64,000 nt of DNA from CAWBVG01 sp963792175. Lineage in GTDB: Bacteria; Acidobacteriota; Vicinamibacteria; Vicinamibacterales; CAVVIG01. The stretch is taken from positions 1-64,000 of the forward strand of contig CAWBVG010000041.1 of the NCBI GenBank assembly GCA_963792175.1, in the 5' to 3' direction. The translations under genes were made by a program, and so were the position numbers. Below the pieces are notes generated by a model. The model worked only from the letters and a program-made list of their open reading frames with translations. It searched no databases and was not told the origin of the DNA. Shown here in pieces: positions 1 through 9,861 of this stretch. Within the stretch, counting starts at the first letter, position 1, and each line of letters begins with the position of its first letter.

Positions 1-1940
1 CTGCGCAGTCTCGGCGAACACCTCGGTCAGGGCTATACGAGACTGGGCAATATCTGCCGTCTGACGGAGAAACGCAGCGAGTTGACCGTCGATGTGCTCA
101 ACGCCATCGAGAAGCGGATCGAACCGCTCGAGGTCGTCCGTGAGCTGACGCCACCACGGAAGACAATTTCGCGTCGCTGAAGCAGCTCGCCGAAGAAGTG
201 ATGCAGTGCGGGGCTCGTTTCGAGGCTCAAAAGGAAGCCATCGATCGTGCTCGCGAAGAAGCCACGCGAGTGGGCAGATTGATGGACGAGCTCCAGGCGC
301 GTGTCGCTCTCTTGACTGAAAAAACCGAGTGGTTGGGAGAGGCCGAGGCCACGGTCGGCCGGCTGGAACATCGGGCGTTCGACACGACGGCGCAGCTCGA
401 ACGACGGGCCACGGCGACGATGGCCGAGCTCGAACGGCGCCTCGACGGCTTCGATGGACGGAAGCGGGCGATCGTGCAGGCGCTGGACGCAGCGTGCGCT
501 GACAGCAACAACTCCTTGGCACAAGCCGAGGAAACGCTTGGCTGGCTGGAACAGCAGGCCGCTGAAACGACCGCCCAATTCGAACGGCGGTAGCCACTTT
601 GAAGCGCAACAGCACACAATCGAGCAGGCATTGGCCACTGTGCTGACCGACGGCGATCAGAAGTTAGCGCACGCGCAGGAAACGGTTGGCTGGCTGGAAC
701 ATCAATCGGCAGAGAAACGACGGCACAATTGAACGGCGTGTCAGCCACTTCGAAGCGCAGAAGCTCGCGATCGAGCAGGCGTTGGCCACTGCGCTGACCG
801 AAAGCGATCAGAGGTTAGCGCACGCGCAGGAAACGGTCCGCCGGCTGGAACACCAAGGCAGTCGAAACGGCGGCGCAGCTCGAACAGCGCGTCCGGGATT
901 TCGATGCAGAGAAGCAGAAGATCGAGCAGGCGCTGGCCGCGGCGGTCACCGGGAGTGACAAGGAGTTGCGGCGAGCCGAGGAAACGGCCGGCCGGCTGGA
1001 ACGACGGGCCGCCGCGTCGATGGATCAGCTCGAACGTCGCATCGACAACTTCGATGCGCAGAAGAGCGCGATCGAACGGGCGGCGGCCGAAGCGACGCGG
1101 GTCACGGCCGTTCTGAGCGCGGTCGAAGCGCGAGTCGCCGCGCTCACCGGGAGCGACGGCAAGCTGGGACAAGCCGAGACAGCGATCGGCCAACTCGAAC
1201 AGCGGACCGCCGAAACCAGAGTCCGGGTCGAACAGGTCGTGAGGAGCAAGAACGAAGTCGAACACGAGCTCGAACGCGTTCGCGAGCAACTGCAGACGCT
1301 GACGGAATCAGCTCGGAAATCGGTCATCATTCTGCGTTCTGCCGACCCTCGACAGCCCAATGCGTGGAAGGTCAGGATCAGGCGCCCCCTTCTGCGCTGG
1401 GCGGCGATTTTCGCAGTGCTGGTCGCCGTGAATCTGCTCGGCATCGCCATGTTGCTTGCGCCCGATCAGCCAGGCCGGATCGCCAGCGCCGCGCCGCGTA
1501 GCCTTCAGGAATCGCCGGCGCCTGTCGCGCTGCTGCCCAGCACAGCGTCCCATTTCGCGATGTTCGACATGCCTGCCGGTCGCCCGTCCGCGACGACCGG
1601 CACGATGTCCGCCAGGCATAATCGTCAGCGGACCGGCGGGATCGGCCGCGGGTAGCGCCGGCCGCACCAGCGGCCGACGCGTCCCAGGCTGGCCGCTCGA
1701 AGGAGCCCGTTCAATACGTCGGAACGCTCACGGTCGACTCACAGCCGGCCGGCAGCGCGGTGTTCGTCGATCGACAACTCGTCGGAGAGACGCCGCTCGA
1801 ACTGCCACGACTCCGCGCGGGCTCCCATGTGGTTCGCATCGAGCGTAGACGGATACGATCGCTGGACGACGGCCGTGCAGGTCGCCGCCGACAGGCAAAC
1901 GCGCGTCAGCGCCGGGCTGCAAGCCATGCGCGACCGCTAA
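1..1940 (+). CDS. Repeat-rich coiled-coil membrane protein with C-terminal PEGA domain (5' partial, frameshifted)
   Basis: The gene runs in from the left edge and ends at TAA 1938-1940. It is readable only by changing frame near 150-180, 592, 715, 858, 1640 and 1850. The N-terminal two thirds is alpha-helical coiled coil made of about 50-residue units with a core like 'LERR..xFEAQKxAIEQAL'; the unit start 'ETVGWLE' recurs near 531, 679, 830 and 981. A membrane segment (about 1399-1460, 'AAIFAVLVAVNLLGIAMLL') follows, then a linker and a PEGA beta-sandwich ('VFVDRQLVGETPLELPRL', about 1730-1935). PEGA domains are typical of surface or periplasmic proteins. Function is unknown. The breaks cluster in the repeats, so misassembly or base errors are more likely than real decay. 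Confidence 0.6.
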
Positions 1941-1983
1941 GCGCCGGCTCGAATCCCAGCATCGGCGGCAACAACCGCGTCCT

Positions 1984-2765
1984 TCACCTGCTCCGTCGCG
2001 GTCGTTCCGCTCGCAGGACAATCGTCACCGGCTCCCGCCCGGCAGGATGATCCTGATCGACTGCGGCGTAGCCGCGCTTCTCGGCGTGCAATCTCACAAC
2101 CTGCCCGGCGGCTGCGTTGCTTTTCAAGAGAAAGCTCCCGGTCGCCGACGTCTCGCCAGACTCTCCTCCCACGACGCTGACGGTCGCGCCCGCGACCGCC
2201 TTTCCTGAATCGTCCTGGACCTGACCGGCGACGGTCGCATCGCGGGCCGCCTTCAGATTCACCGTGATCGAAGGATTGAAGTCCGCACCGAGATGGACGT
2301 CGGTGCGGCCGTGCAGGAACGAGGATTCCAGATCCGCAAACACCGTGACCATGACCATCGGCGGGCACCAGCGCCTTCGGAATGGTGACGACGGCCGTGT
2401 CCTGGGATGTCGCCGTGGTTTCGTTCGACACGGTCGTGCGCAACGTCGCGCCCGGTGCCGGATTGCCCTGCGGATCGAGGACGATGACGCGGACGCGGTA
2501 GAACTCGCCGCCCCGGATTTTCAGCGACTCGAGATACGTGTTGCGCCAGAATTGGCAGCGCGCCGAGAAAGCAGATGGCGCCGACGATCGGCCAGACGAA
2601 CGAGTTCGAGAGGATGGCCGGCGCCCGCTTCCCGCGGCGCTTTTGCGCATCCGTTGACGCCAGCGTTCGGTTGAGGACGCCGAGGATCGCGGCGATCGCA
2701 AACGCGGCAATCGACCAGGCGCTGTTGACGTGGGCTATCGCGCCCGCCAGGTCCTTCAGGTCCAT
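1984..2765 (-). CDS. Membrane-anchored protein with carboxypeptidase-regulatory-like beta-sandwich (frameshifted)
   Basis: ATG at 2765 ('MDLKDLAGAIAHVNSAWS') opens a protein with two hydrophobic segments (about residues 15-33 and 52-72), followed by a domain with the pattern 'VIVLDPQGNPAPGATLRTTV' and later 'VAGQVQDDSGKAVAGATVSV', which resembles two carboxypeptidase regulatory-like (transthyretin-fold) repeats. The frame has to change near 2530 and near 2350 to keep this reading; stop at 1984-1986. It lies 32 bp downstream of the TPR gene on the same strand, so the two are probably one operon. It converges on the coiled-coil/PEGA gene with about 43 bp between stops. Role unknown; a surface or effector-associated scaffold is only a guess. 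Confidence 0.55.
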
Positions 2766-2797
2766 CGGTCGTCAGCTCCGGCGGGCAGGCGTGTCCG

Positions 2798-4435
2798 TTA
2801 CTTTGCGAGGGCGGCCAGTTTCTTCTGGATCGCCGCGGCCACGATATCGGTGTCGCCGAAGGTCCGCTGACGGATCGCCGCCGCGCGGCGGTACGCGTTC
2901 TGCGCCTTCGCCGTGTCACCCAGGAGAACGGCCGCATCGCCGAGCCCGACGAGCGACTCGACGATCGCCGGATGGTCCGCGCCGATCAGCGATTGCCGGC
3001 TCTCGATCGCCCGTTCGAAGTGGTCGGCGGCCGCCGCGGCGTCCCTGGCGGCCAGTTCGACCTGCGCCAGCACCTGCAACGCGAGGGCGGTGCCGGGATG
3101 GCGCGGCCCGTACGCCTGCATCTGGTCGCGCAGCACGTCCAGCGCCGTTGCCTTCGCCTCGTCGAGGCGCCCGCGATGCCTGGCCAGGATCGCCTGATTG
3201 AGCCGTACCGACTCGAGGCCGGGCGCGCCGAGCGCTCCGCTGGCGACGACGGCCGTCTGCTGCTGCGGCCGGGACGGCTGCGCCACCGTGTCTGGGCCTC
3301 GTGGTGCGCGGGTGAACGCGTCATGAGCTGCCGCCAGCAGCGGCTCTGCGGCGGCGTCCTCGTTCTTGGCCAGCAGCACCGATGCGACGTTCGTCATGCT
3401 GTTCGCCGTACGGACATCACCGGCGCCGAGCGCGGCCTGCCGAATCGTCAGGCCGCGTCGAAACGCGTTCTCTGCCGCCACGAGGTCGCCCTTTGCGAAC
3501 AGGACCGCCCCGACGTTGTTCAACGCAAACACCACTTCCGGATCGTTGGGCCCGCTCGCCGCTTCGATGGTCGCGACGGCCAGCTGCAGCAGCGGCGCGG
3601 CGCCGACATAGTCGCCGGTCTGGAGCAGCGCCAGCGCGAGATTGTTCGTCGTGGCGGGATCCCCAGGCCGGTATCCGAGTGCCTTCCGGTACATCGCCAC
3701 GGCCTGCGCGTACTGATTCTGTCGATAGAGCGCCTGCGCCAGAAAGAACGCCGCATCGGCGGCATCACGTTTGCCGGCCTCGAGCCGCTCTTCACGCTGC
3801 TTGAGAGCCGCGGTCAGGCGCTCGGTCGCGTTCGCCATGTCGCCGGCGTAGAGGGCGACCATCCCTTTGTCGTACGGATCGGTGGCGCGAGGCCCATACG
3901 CCCGAATCGCGGTATCGAGCTCGGAAGGCTGGATGCCGAGGGTCGCGGCGGCCTGGCGCAGCGCATCGGCGCGACGCTCCGCCGGTTGATTGCTCGCGTC
4001 CTTCGGCGCCGTCGAGAGGTTCAGTTTCGACACCACGGACACCACGACCTTGCCGTTCTCGAGGAGCGCTCGATCCGTTCGATCCGCCAGCACGACGCTC
4101 GCGAAGTTCTGCGACTCGTTCTCGAATGGAGGAACCCGGACCTGGTTGTCCCACGGCGAGATGAACACGAGATCCTTGGGTGCGCTGACGATGGTGAGCG
4201 CCACGATCGTTTGCGGCTTGGTTTGCGCGGCCAGGCTGATGCGCGTGCGGCCGGCCGCGTCTGTCGGCGGCCCGATGCTGCCGTCGCCCTTGGTCGCCAG
4301 CTGGACGCGTGGAATCGGGGCGCCCTTCAGGTCTGACACCTGCACGACGAGGATGCCTTGCGCGGCGCGGGCGGGCGCCGGCGAGCCGACGAGCAGGACG
4401 GCGATCGCAGTCGCTCGAAGGACCGAGCGCGCCAT
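2798..4435 (-). CDS. Exported TPR-repeat protein
   Basis: A 545-residue intact protein with a clear signal peptide (residues 1-24, hydrophobic 'AIAVLLVG', then an A-x-A type site). Residues 25-190 look like a small beta domain with a regulatory-like opening ('ILVVQVSDLKGAPIPRVQL'). Residues about 195-540 contain many TPR helices ('AMYRKALGYRPGDPATTNNLALALL', 'AENAFRRGLTIRQAALG', 'ATALDVLRDQMQAYGPRHP'), some with the 42-residue spacing of kinesin-light-chain-type TPRs. This suggests an exported protein-protein interaction scaffold. It begins the short operon with the downstream regulatory-like protein. No enzymatic motif was seen. Confidence 0.8.
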   Translation of the reverse strand: MARSVLRATAIAVLLVGSPAPARAAQGILVVQVSDLKGAPIPRVQLATKGDGSIGPPTDAAGRTRISLAAQTKPQTIVALTIVSAPKDLVFISPWDNQVRVPPFENESQNFASVVLADRTDRALLENGKVVVSVVSKLNLSTAPKDASNQPAERRADALRQAAATLGIQPSELDTAIRAYGPRATDPYDKGMVALYAGDMANATERLTAALKQREERLEAGKRDAADAAFFLAQALYRQNQYAQAVAMYRKALGYRPGDPATTNNLALALLQTGDYVGAAPLLQLAVATIEAASGPNDPEVVFALNNVGAVLFAKGDLVAAENAFRRGLTIRQAALGAGDVRTANSMTNVASVLLAKNEDAAAEPLLAAAHDAFTRAPRGPDTVAQPSRPQQQTAVVASGALGAPGLESVRLNQAILARHRGRLDEAKATALDVLRDQMQAYGPRHPGTALALQVLAQVELAARDAAAAADHFERAIESRQSLIGADHPAIVESLVGLGDAAVLLGDTAKAQNAYRRAAAIRQRTFGDTDIVAAAIQKKLAALAK

Positions 4436-4548
4436 GACACTGAGTTAAGAACAACTCCTGCAGCCGCGCAAGCGGTTTTCTGACGGTGACGCACGCTGCA
4501 TGCAATTGCACACCGGCGCCGCGCGGCCTGCAGCGCCGCGTCACTGCA

Positions 4549-6153
4549 TCATCGAACCGGGACGATCTGGGCGCCGCCCATGCCGGCTCGCTGGAGACGC
4601 TGCTGCGCGTCGTCCGCTTCCTGGCGGGACTTGAACGGACCGACGATCACTTGCTGCCAGGTGTCGGCCACACGCCGACGTACGGGGAGACCGAGCGCGG
4701 CAATCTCCGTTGAGACAGCGGTCGCGCGGGTGTCGGTCCGAAACGACGCCACGACGATTTCGAATCGTTCGGCGGCTGGTGTCGCGGGCGGGGCGGCCGG
4801 CGAGGCCGTCGACGGCGCGGACGCCGCACCCGACGGCGCGGTTGCCGGCGGAGTTGCCGGCCGGGCGGGCGACGTGGCCGACGGTTGAGGGGGCGGAGCG
4901 CCGGCCGCATCAGACGGTGAGGCACCCGGACTCGGCGCGCGGTCACCGGGCGGGAGCGGCGTCGCCGCCGAAGGAGCGGCTTGCGGCTCCGGCGAGGTCG
5001 CGGCACGAAGGCCGTACCAGACGGCCACGAACGCCACGAGCGCCAGCGACGCCGCGATCAGCACGTATTTCGGTCCCTGTCGTGGAGCCGCCGGGACGTC
5101 GGCGGAGCCGGGCTCGTCAGCGGCGAAGGTCGCGAGGGATTCACCGGTCGGCGCTGCAGATCGTGATTCCGAAGGCGCTGGCACCCAGAAGGAATGTTCT
5201 GGTTTCGGTTGCCTCGCGGGCGACTCTTCACTCGAGACCCGGGGCGTCCCCAGCGATCCAAGCCCCAGGTCGCCGGCGGCCTTGTTGATTCCGAACGCGT
5301 CGACCACCCGAAGATTGGAAGCGCACGCCGCTTCCAGTGATCGATCGCAGAGCAGGTTGATCACCCGGGGGAAGCCGCGGGAGATCTCGAACACCGCCTG
5401 AACGGCCTCGTCGGTGAACTGCGCGTCCCGTTTCACGCTGGACCACGCCGCCAGTTCATGCGCCAGTTCGGCCGCGCCAGGCGCTCGCGAAGCGCCATTG
5501 CGGGCCAGCGCAAGCCGGTGATCGATATACTCGCGCACTTCCTCCTGGTTGAGCGGCTCCAGGCGGAACCGCCGCGTCACGCGCTGCTGGAGCTGACGCA
5601 ACTCCGGCTGCGAGAGCAGCGTTTCCAGCTCCGGCTGCCCGACCAGGATGATCTGAAGGAGTGTCCCCTTCTCGTCATTCATGTTCGAGAGCAGGCGGAT
5701 CTGTTCGAGAACCTCCGGCCGCAGGTGCTGCGCCTCGTCGATGGCGACGACGGCGTGCGCCTGAATCGAGCCGAGGGACCGCAGAAATGCCTGCAACGCC
5801 TCGACGAGCTCGTGACGCGTCGTCTCCGTCAACCGCGATCGATCCTTGGCGATCACGCCGAAGTCCTCGAGCATCTGCTTGAGGAGGTCGTCGCGCTCGA
5901 GCATCGGGTCGTCGATGACAGAGAGGAATGTCTCGCGCGGAATCCGCTTCATGACCGCCCGGCACAGCAGTGTCTTCCCGGTGCCGATCTCGCCGGTCAC
6001 GACAATCAGCGGTTCGCGCCGCCCGAGCGCGTAGGCGAGCTGCTCGAGAGCCGCCGAAATCGAGGCGCTCGCGAACAGGAATCGAGGATCGGGGGCGAGG
6101 CTGAACGGCGCCTCGGTCAATCCGAAAAAGGGCTCGTATTTCTCCAAAGGCAT
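4549..6153 (-). CDS. ExeA/GspA-type AAA ATPase with C-terminal SPOR domain
   Basis: A 534-residue protein. I chose ATG 6153 ('MPLEKYEPFFGLTEAPF') because this is the conserved start of ExeA/MshM-like ATPases; an upstream in-frame ATG would overlap the preceding gene. Walker A is G54-T61 (GEIGTGKT), Walker B about D139-E140 (AVVAIDEAQ), with further AAA helical-lid sequence to about residue 300. A single membrane segment (about 355-375, 'VLIAASLALVAFVAVWYGL') is followed by a long Ala/Pro linker and a SPOR domain (about 465-534, 'FEIVVASFRTDTRA...VIVGPFKSRQEADDAQQRL') that in other proteins binds denuded septal peptidoglycan. Family role: energising secretion or pilus assembly through the cell wall. 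It starts 2 bp after the stop of the catabolic operon. Confidence 0.85.
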   Translation of the reverse strand: MPLEKYEPFFGLTEAPFSLAPDPRFLFASASISAALEQLAYALGRREPLIVVTGEIGTGKTLLCRAVMKRIPRETFLSVIDDPMLERDDLLKQMLEDFGVIAKDRSRLTETTRHELVEALQAFLRSLGSIQAHAVVAIDEAQHLRPEVLEQIRLLSNMNDEKGTLLQIILVGQPELETLLSQPELRQLQQRVTRRFRLEPLNQEEVREYIDHRLALARNGASRAPGAAELAHELAAWSSVKRDAQFTDEAVQAVFEISRGFPRVINLLCDRSLEAACASNLRVVDAFGINKAAGDLGLGSLGTPRVSSEESPARQPKPEHSFWVPAPSESRSAAPTGESLATFAADEPGSADVPAAPRQGPKYVLIAASLALVAFVAVWYGLRAATSPEPQAAPSAATPLPPGDRAPSPGASPSDAAGAPPPQPSATSPARPATPPATAPSGAASAPSTASPAAPPATPAAERFEIVVASFRTDTRATAVSTEIAALGLPVRRRVADTWQQVIVGPFKSRQEADDAQQRLQRAGMGGAQIVPVR

Positions 6154-6155
6154 GA

Positions 6156-8197
6156 TCAGGGCCGCCAGAAGGGGTTCACGAACGCGCCGTTGCCTGCGAC
6201 GTCCCACACCGCGACGCGGGCCCACGTCCAGCCGTTCGCCTTGGTTCGCCACTCGAACTGCCGATTGCCGAATTCGCGCGTGTCAGCCAACTCGATGACT
6301 TCGCGGTGTGTCGTCTGGCCGTCGCCCCAGACGATTTCGGCAAAGCGCAATGGAAACGTCCACTGCGCCCGCACGCGCGCCACGATCTCGCCGGCGGACG
6401 ACGATGCGAGATTCACGTCGGGCAGGAGCACTTCGCCGGTGGTCGTGAAGAAGTCACCGTTGGCCACTGGCACCAGCGCGTCGCCCCATCGATCGAACGC
6501 CGGGAGGCGATCGATCTTGATGTAGTTGATGTTCATGTGGGCGTACAGCTCGTGCGTGTGGTCGAACTGGAACACGTCCACCTCGCCGAGCAGCCGCTTG
6601 TGCAGCTGCTGGTTGTTCAACTCGTCGAGTAGATCGAACGCGCGATCGCCGAGACGCGGCGACGACAGATCGGAGGGCAGCGCCTTCCATCCGGCACCGA
6701 GATAGCTGGCGTCGCGGAAGAAGTCGGTCGCGAGGATCTTGTCCGGAAACCCGGTCGATCCCTTGGTGCGCGGATGCGTTTGGTACATGTAGCCGCCTTC
6801 GCGTTTCACCAGGTCGAACATCTCTTTCGCGTTGGCGACGCTGTAGACGGTGCCGTACTTGGGATGCGTCGAGACGAGAGCGCCGTTCTTCGGTCGGCCC
6901 ATGAACCAGTACACCGGCTTCGGAAACACGAGCGTCCAGTGGCCACCGAGATGCACGTTGGCTTCTTCCGCTGGAATCAGCAGGAAATCCGGATCCGACT
7001 GGTGCCGCAGGGTCGCGAAGTAGGCGTGGAGCTCGTCGAGACGCAGGTCGGTGAGATCGTCGGGATGCCCGTCGCCATGAAAATCCATGATCATCGAGGC
7101 ATCGACGCCCATCGCCTTCAGCACCGGCTTGAACGGCGGCGTCCAGCCGGTTCCGTGCGCCATCGCCTGCACGGTGTCGGCCAGGTGCCAGTGCGTGCTG
7201 AGTGTCTTGTAGCCGTCGAGCGCTTTGAAGCGGTCGCCGTTGGTATAGCGAAGCACATTCGCGAGCGTTGCGTCGGGCGCGGCGGAGCCGACCAGAAAGA
7301 ACACGCTCATCCGCTGTGGCCGCCCCGGCGGTGCGTTCATCCACGGGTAGTACTGCCAGTTCTCGTCGCGCAGCTGCCTGATGCCGAGCGCGGCGCGGCC
7401 GCGCCAGGCGCGATACCAGACGAAGCCGAGGTTCGACGTGAAGTCGCGAGGAAAAAAGTACCTGGTGAGGCGACGGAAATACCGCAATGCTGCCGGCGGC
7501 GGTCTTTAGCGCCAGCGTCCGGTATCGCGCCTGAACCGGTACGCGCTCGGCTTGCAAACCGTTGGCGGTCACGTGCCGGAGCGCGCCTTCGGTGTCGTAG
7601 AAGGCGACGTCGGAGCGCATGTTGTTGCCCGGCTGCCGATCGGCCGGCGCGGCCATGTCGAGGCCGGCGTCGTAGTAGTACGCGACGTCGGCGTCGTAGG
7701 TCGTGAGAACCGCTTCCTGCTGAATCAGGCGGCTGCCGGGATAGAACGTGTAGGCGAGCCCGCCATCGAAGCTGCCCATGCGCAGGCCGTCGAACACGAT
7801 TTCCACGCGCTCGCCGATGCTGCGCGCCGACGCGCCGCGCAGCTGCAGCGTGCCCTGCACGTGACGGGTGCCGTCCGGGTGGGTGGTCGGATCGTCGAAG
7901 AAGGCGTACCAGCCGCCGCGCCGCTTGCCGGTTTCGCCCTGGTAGAAGGGACGCGCGCCGCGCACGACGGCGTCCGCGTCCGAGCCGATGACGGTGACGA
8001 GCGGCTGCGCGGGATCCAGCGAGAACGTCGCACGCCATGCGCGTCCTGTCTCGTCGGGCCAGGTGACGGTCACCGCGTCGTCGGCGCGCGTCACCGCGAC
8101 CGGGCCAGGCCGGACCCGCGTGAGGTCCAGCGGCACGGACGCCGCCGCGGCCGGCCGCGGCAGGAGTATCGGTACCTGCGAAGAGAGCGCTACGCAT
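6156..8197 (-). CDS. Secreted PHP/CehA-like metallohydrolase with N-terminal beta domain (frameshifted, 5' end uncertain)
   Basis: The C-terminal ~440 residues (about 6156-7487) are intact. They carry several His/Asp clusters typical of a metal site ('THWHLADT', 'MDFHGDGHPDD', 'PAEEANVHLGGHW', 'QTHPRTKGS'), reminiscent of PHP/CehA-type phosphoesterases. A frame change near 7450 joins this to about 230 residues of beta-rich sequence ('GSFDGGLAYTFYPGSRLIQ'). ATG 8197 is followed by a hydrophobic, Ala-rich stretch that would make a signal peptide if one more base error is corrected; otherwise this region reads straight on from the epimerase gene without a stop. It could be a separate secreted hydrolase or part of a fusion. 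It is the last gene of the sugar operon; substrate unknown. Confidence 0.55.
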
Positions 8198-9073
8198 ACG
8201 TCCTGGGACCTCTTCTGCTTCAGGAACGCGATCGATCGCTGCAGCTCTTCGAGGCCATTCATCCCGTCCTCCACGGAAATCCAGCCGGAGAAGTGCGCGC
8301 CCGCGAGGATTCGGAAAATCGCATCGTAATCGATCAGGCCCTGGCCGGTTTCGCCATGCCGCAGCTTGTCGGAGTAGCCAATCGTGCCGTCGCTGTGCCG
8401 CAGCTCGTCGATGGTCGCGCCAGGCGTCAGATATCGATCGGAGGCGTGCATCGTGACCACGCGCGGGAGCACCTTTTCCAGAAACCGTATCGGATCGTAG
8501 CCGCCGACGAGCGCGTTCGACGGATCGTACTGCACACCGAGCCGTGGGGAGTCGACGCGATCGAGAATCTCCAGGAATATATCCTCGGGCTGCGCGAACT
8601 CGGGATACTGCCAGGTGCCGTCTTTGTAGTGGTTTTCCAGACACAACACGACATCACGCTTCTCGGCGTACTCCATCGAGCGGCAGAGCCCCTCGACCGT
8701 TCTCTCAACGCCGTCGCGCCGGGTCAGACCCTGGTGGCGCTGTCCGCTGAGCGTCCGGCAGAACCTGGTCCCGAGGGTCACGGCCAGATCGATGGCGGCC
8801 TTCTGACGCTCGACCTGCCGCGCCCGCTCCGCGCCGTCCGGGTGGGTGAAGTCCGGCGAGAAGCAGAGCATCGAGCTCGTCTGTCCGGTGTCCGCCATCA
8901 GCGTGACGACATCGGCGGCAGGGCCGCGAATGAATCCATCGTAGTGCTCGAGCCCTTCCGCGCCCAGCGTCGCCGCCGATCTGATCCACGCAGGCGTACT
9001 CCAGGTCGCCGCGGCACAACTGGTCGAAGTAGCACTTCGGGAAGACGCTGACACGCGGCTGCACGCGCTCCAT
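8190..9073 (-). CDS. Sugar phosphate isomerase/epimerase family TIM-barrel protein (one frameshift)
   Basis: ATG 9073 lies 8 bp after the stop of the SDR gene. About 290 residues read as an AP-endonuclease-2-type TIM barrel after one frame change near 8985. Recognisable are 'VVLCLENHYKDG' (metal-binding Glu), 'LGVQYDPSNALVGG' (metal Asp), 'VVTMHASDRY' (His) and 'WISVEDGMNGLEEL' (second Glu), the pattern of hydroxypyruvate isomerase/tagatose epimerase-like enzymes that interconvert keto sugars. The 3' end is uncertain: the frame stays open into the next protein, while TAG 8190-8192 in another frame overlaps a candidate ATG at 8197. Likely epimerase step of the surrounding catabolic operon. Confidence 0.75.
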
Positions 9074-9081
9074 CGCCACGC

Positions 9082-9861
9082 TTAGGAATCTGGCAAGGCG
9101 CCGGGCGGGTATTGCTCGAGATCGAGCACGCTGCCGGTGACGCACTCGCTCGCGCTCGTCGCAAAATACGCGGCCGCATGGGCGATGTCGGCCGGCAGGA
9201 GCAGGCGCCCGAACGGCCGGGTCGCGATCGCCGCCTCGACCCAGTCGTCGCCTTTCCCTTCCTGCTCGCGCTTCACGCGCCGCTCGCCTTCGGTCAGCGT
9301 CCACCCGACGTTGATCTGATTGACGCGGATCCGATCGCGGTTCAGCAGCGACGCCGCGTTCTTCGTCAGCGTCATCAGGCCGCCCTTCGACACCGAATAG
9401 GCGCCAAGCTTCGGCTCGCCGACGTAGGCGAGGATCGAGCCGATGTTGATCACCGATCCGCCGCCGCGCGCCCGCATCGGCGCAATCGCTTCCTGCAGCA
9501 GGATGAACGGCGCCCGCAGGTTCACGGCCATGATGGTGTCCCAGCGCGCCACCGCGATGTGCTCGAGGTCGCCGCGGCCGGTGTCGGCCGCGTTGTTCAC
9601 GAGGACGTCGACGCCGCCGAATCGTTCCACGGCGAAGCGGATCAACGAGCGGCAGATCTCTTCGCTCGTCAGGTCGCCGTCGAAGTACTCCGCGTCGCGT
9701 CCCGCCGCCTTCACCCGCCGCACGGTCTCGAGGCCGTCGCCGCGGTCGTGGCCGTGCACCACGACGTTCGACCCGAGACTCGCGAAATGCTCCGCGATGC
9801 CGCGGCCGATGCCGGAAGTCGCGCCGGTCACGACCGACACTTTGCCCGTCAGCGCGCTCAC
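9082..9861 (-). CDS. Short-chain dehydrogenase/reductase
   Basis: A 259-residue classical SDR. The cofactor motif is 'TGATSGIGRG' near the N terminus, 'NNAA' in the middle, catalytic Ser in 'NIGSILAYVGEP' and the Y-x-x-x-K pair in 'AYSVSKGG'. The start is GTG 9861, chosen because its GTGA overlaps the stop of the upstream alcohol dehydrogenase and because the Rossmann fold begins a few residues later ('SALTGKVSVVTG'). A role as NAD(P)-dependent oxidoreductase of a sugar or sugar acid fits the operon. The exact substrate cannot be read from sequence. Confidence 0.85.
   Translation of the reverse strand: MSALTGKVSVVTGATSGIGRGIAEHFASLGSNVVVHGHDRGDGLETVRRVKAAGRDAEYFDGDLTSEEICRSLIRFAVERFGGVDVLVNNAADTGRGDLEHIAVARWDTIMAVNLRAPFILLQEAIAPMRARGGGSVINIGSILAYVGEPKLGAYSVSKGGLMTLTKNAASLLNRDRIRVNQINVGWTLTEGERRVKREQEGKGDDWVEAAIATRPFGRLLLPADIAHAAAYFATSASECVTGSVLDLEQYPPGALPDS

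Noticed and set aside
1760..2050. Separate small gene at the 3' end of the coiled-coil gene
   Set aside because: Its first part is the PEGA domain of the upstream gene; after a frame correction the domain ends at 1940.
2972..4336. 454-residue plus-strand frame opposite the TPR protein
   Set aside because: Shadow frame; the minus strand has a signal peptide and TPRs.
7552..9051. 499-residue plus-strand open frame opposite the epimerase/metallohydrolase genes
   Set aside because: No recognisable fold, and the minus strand carries clear enzyme motifs.
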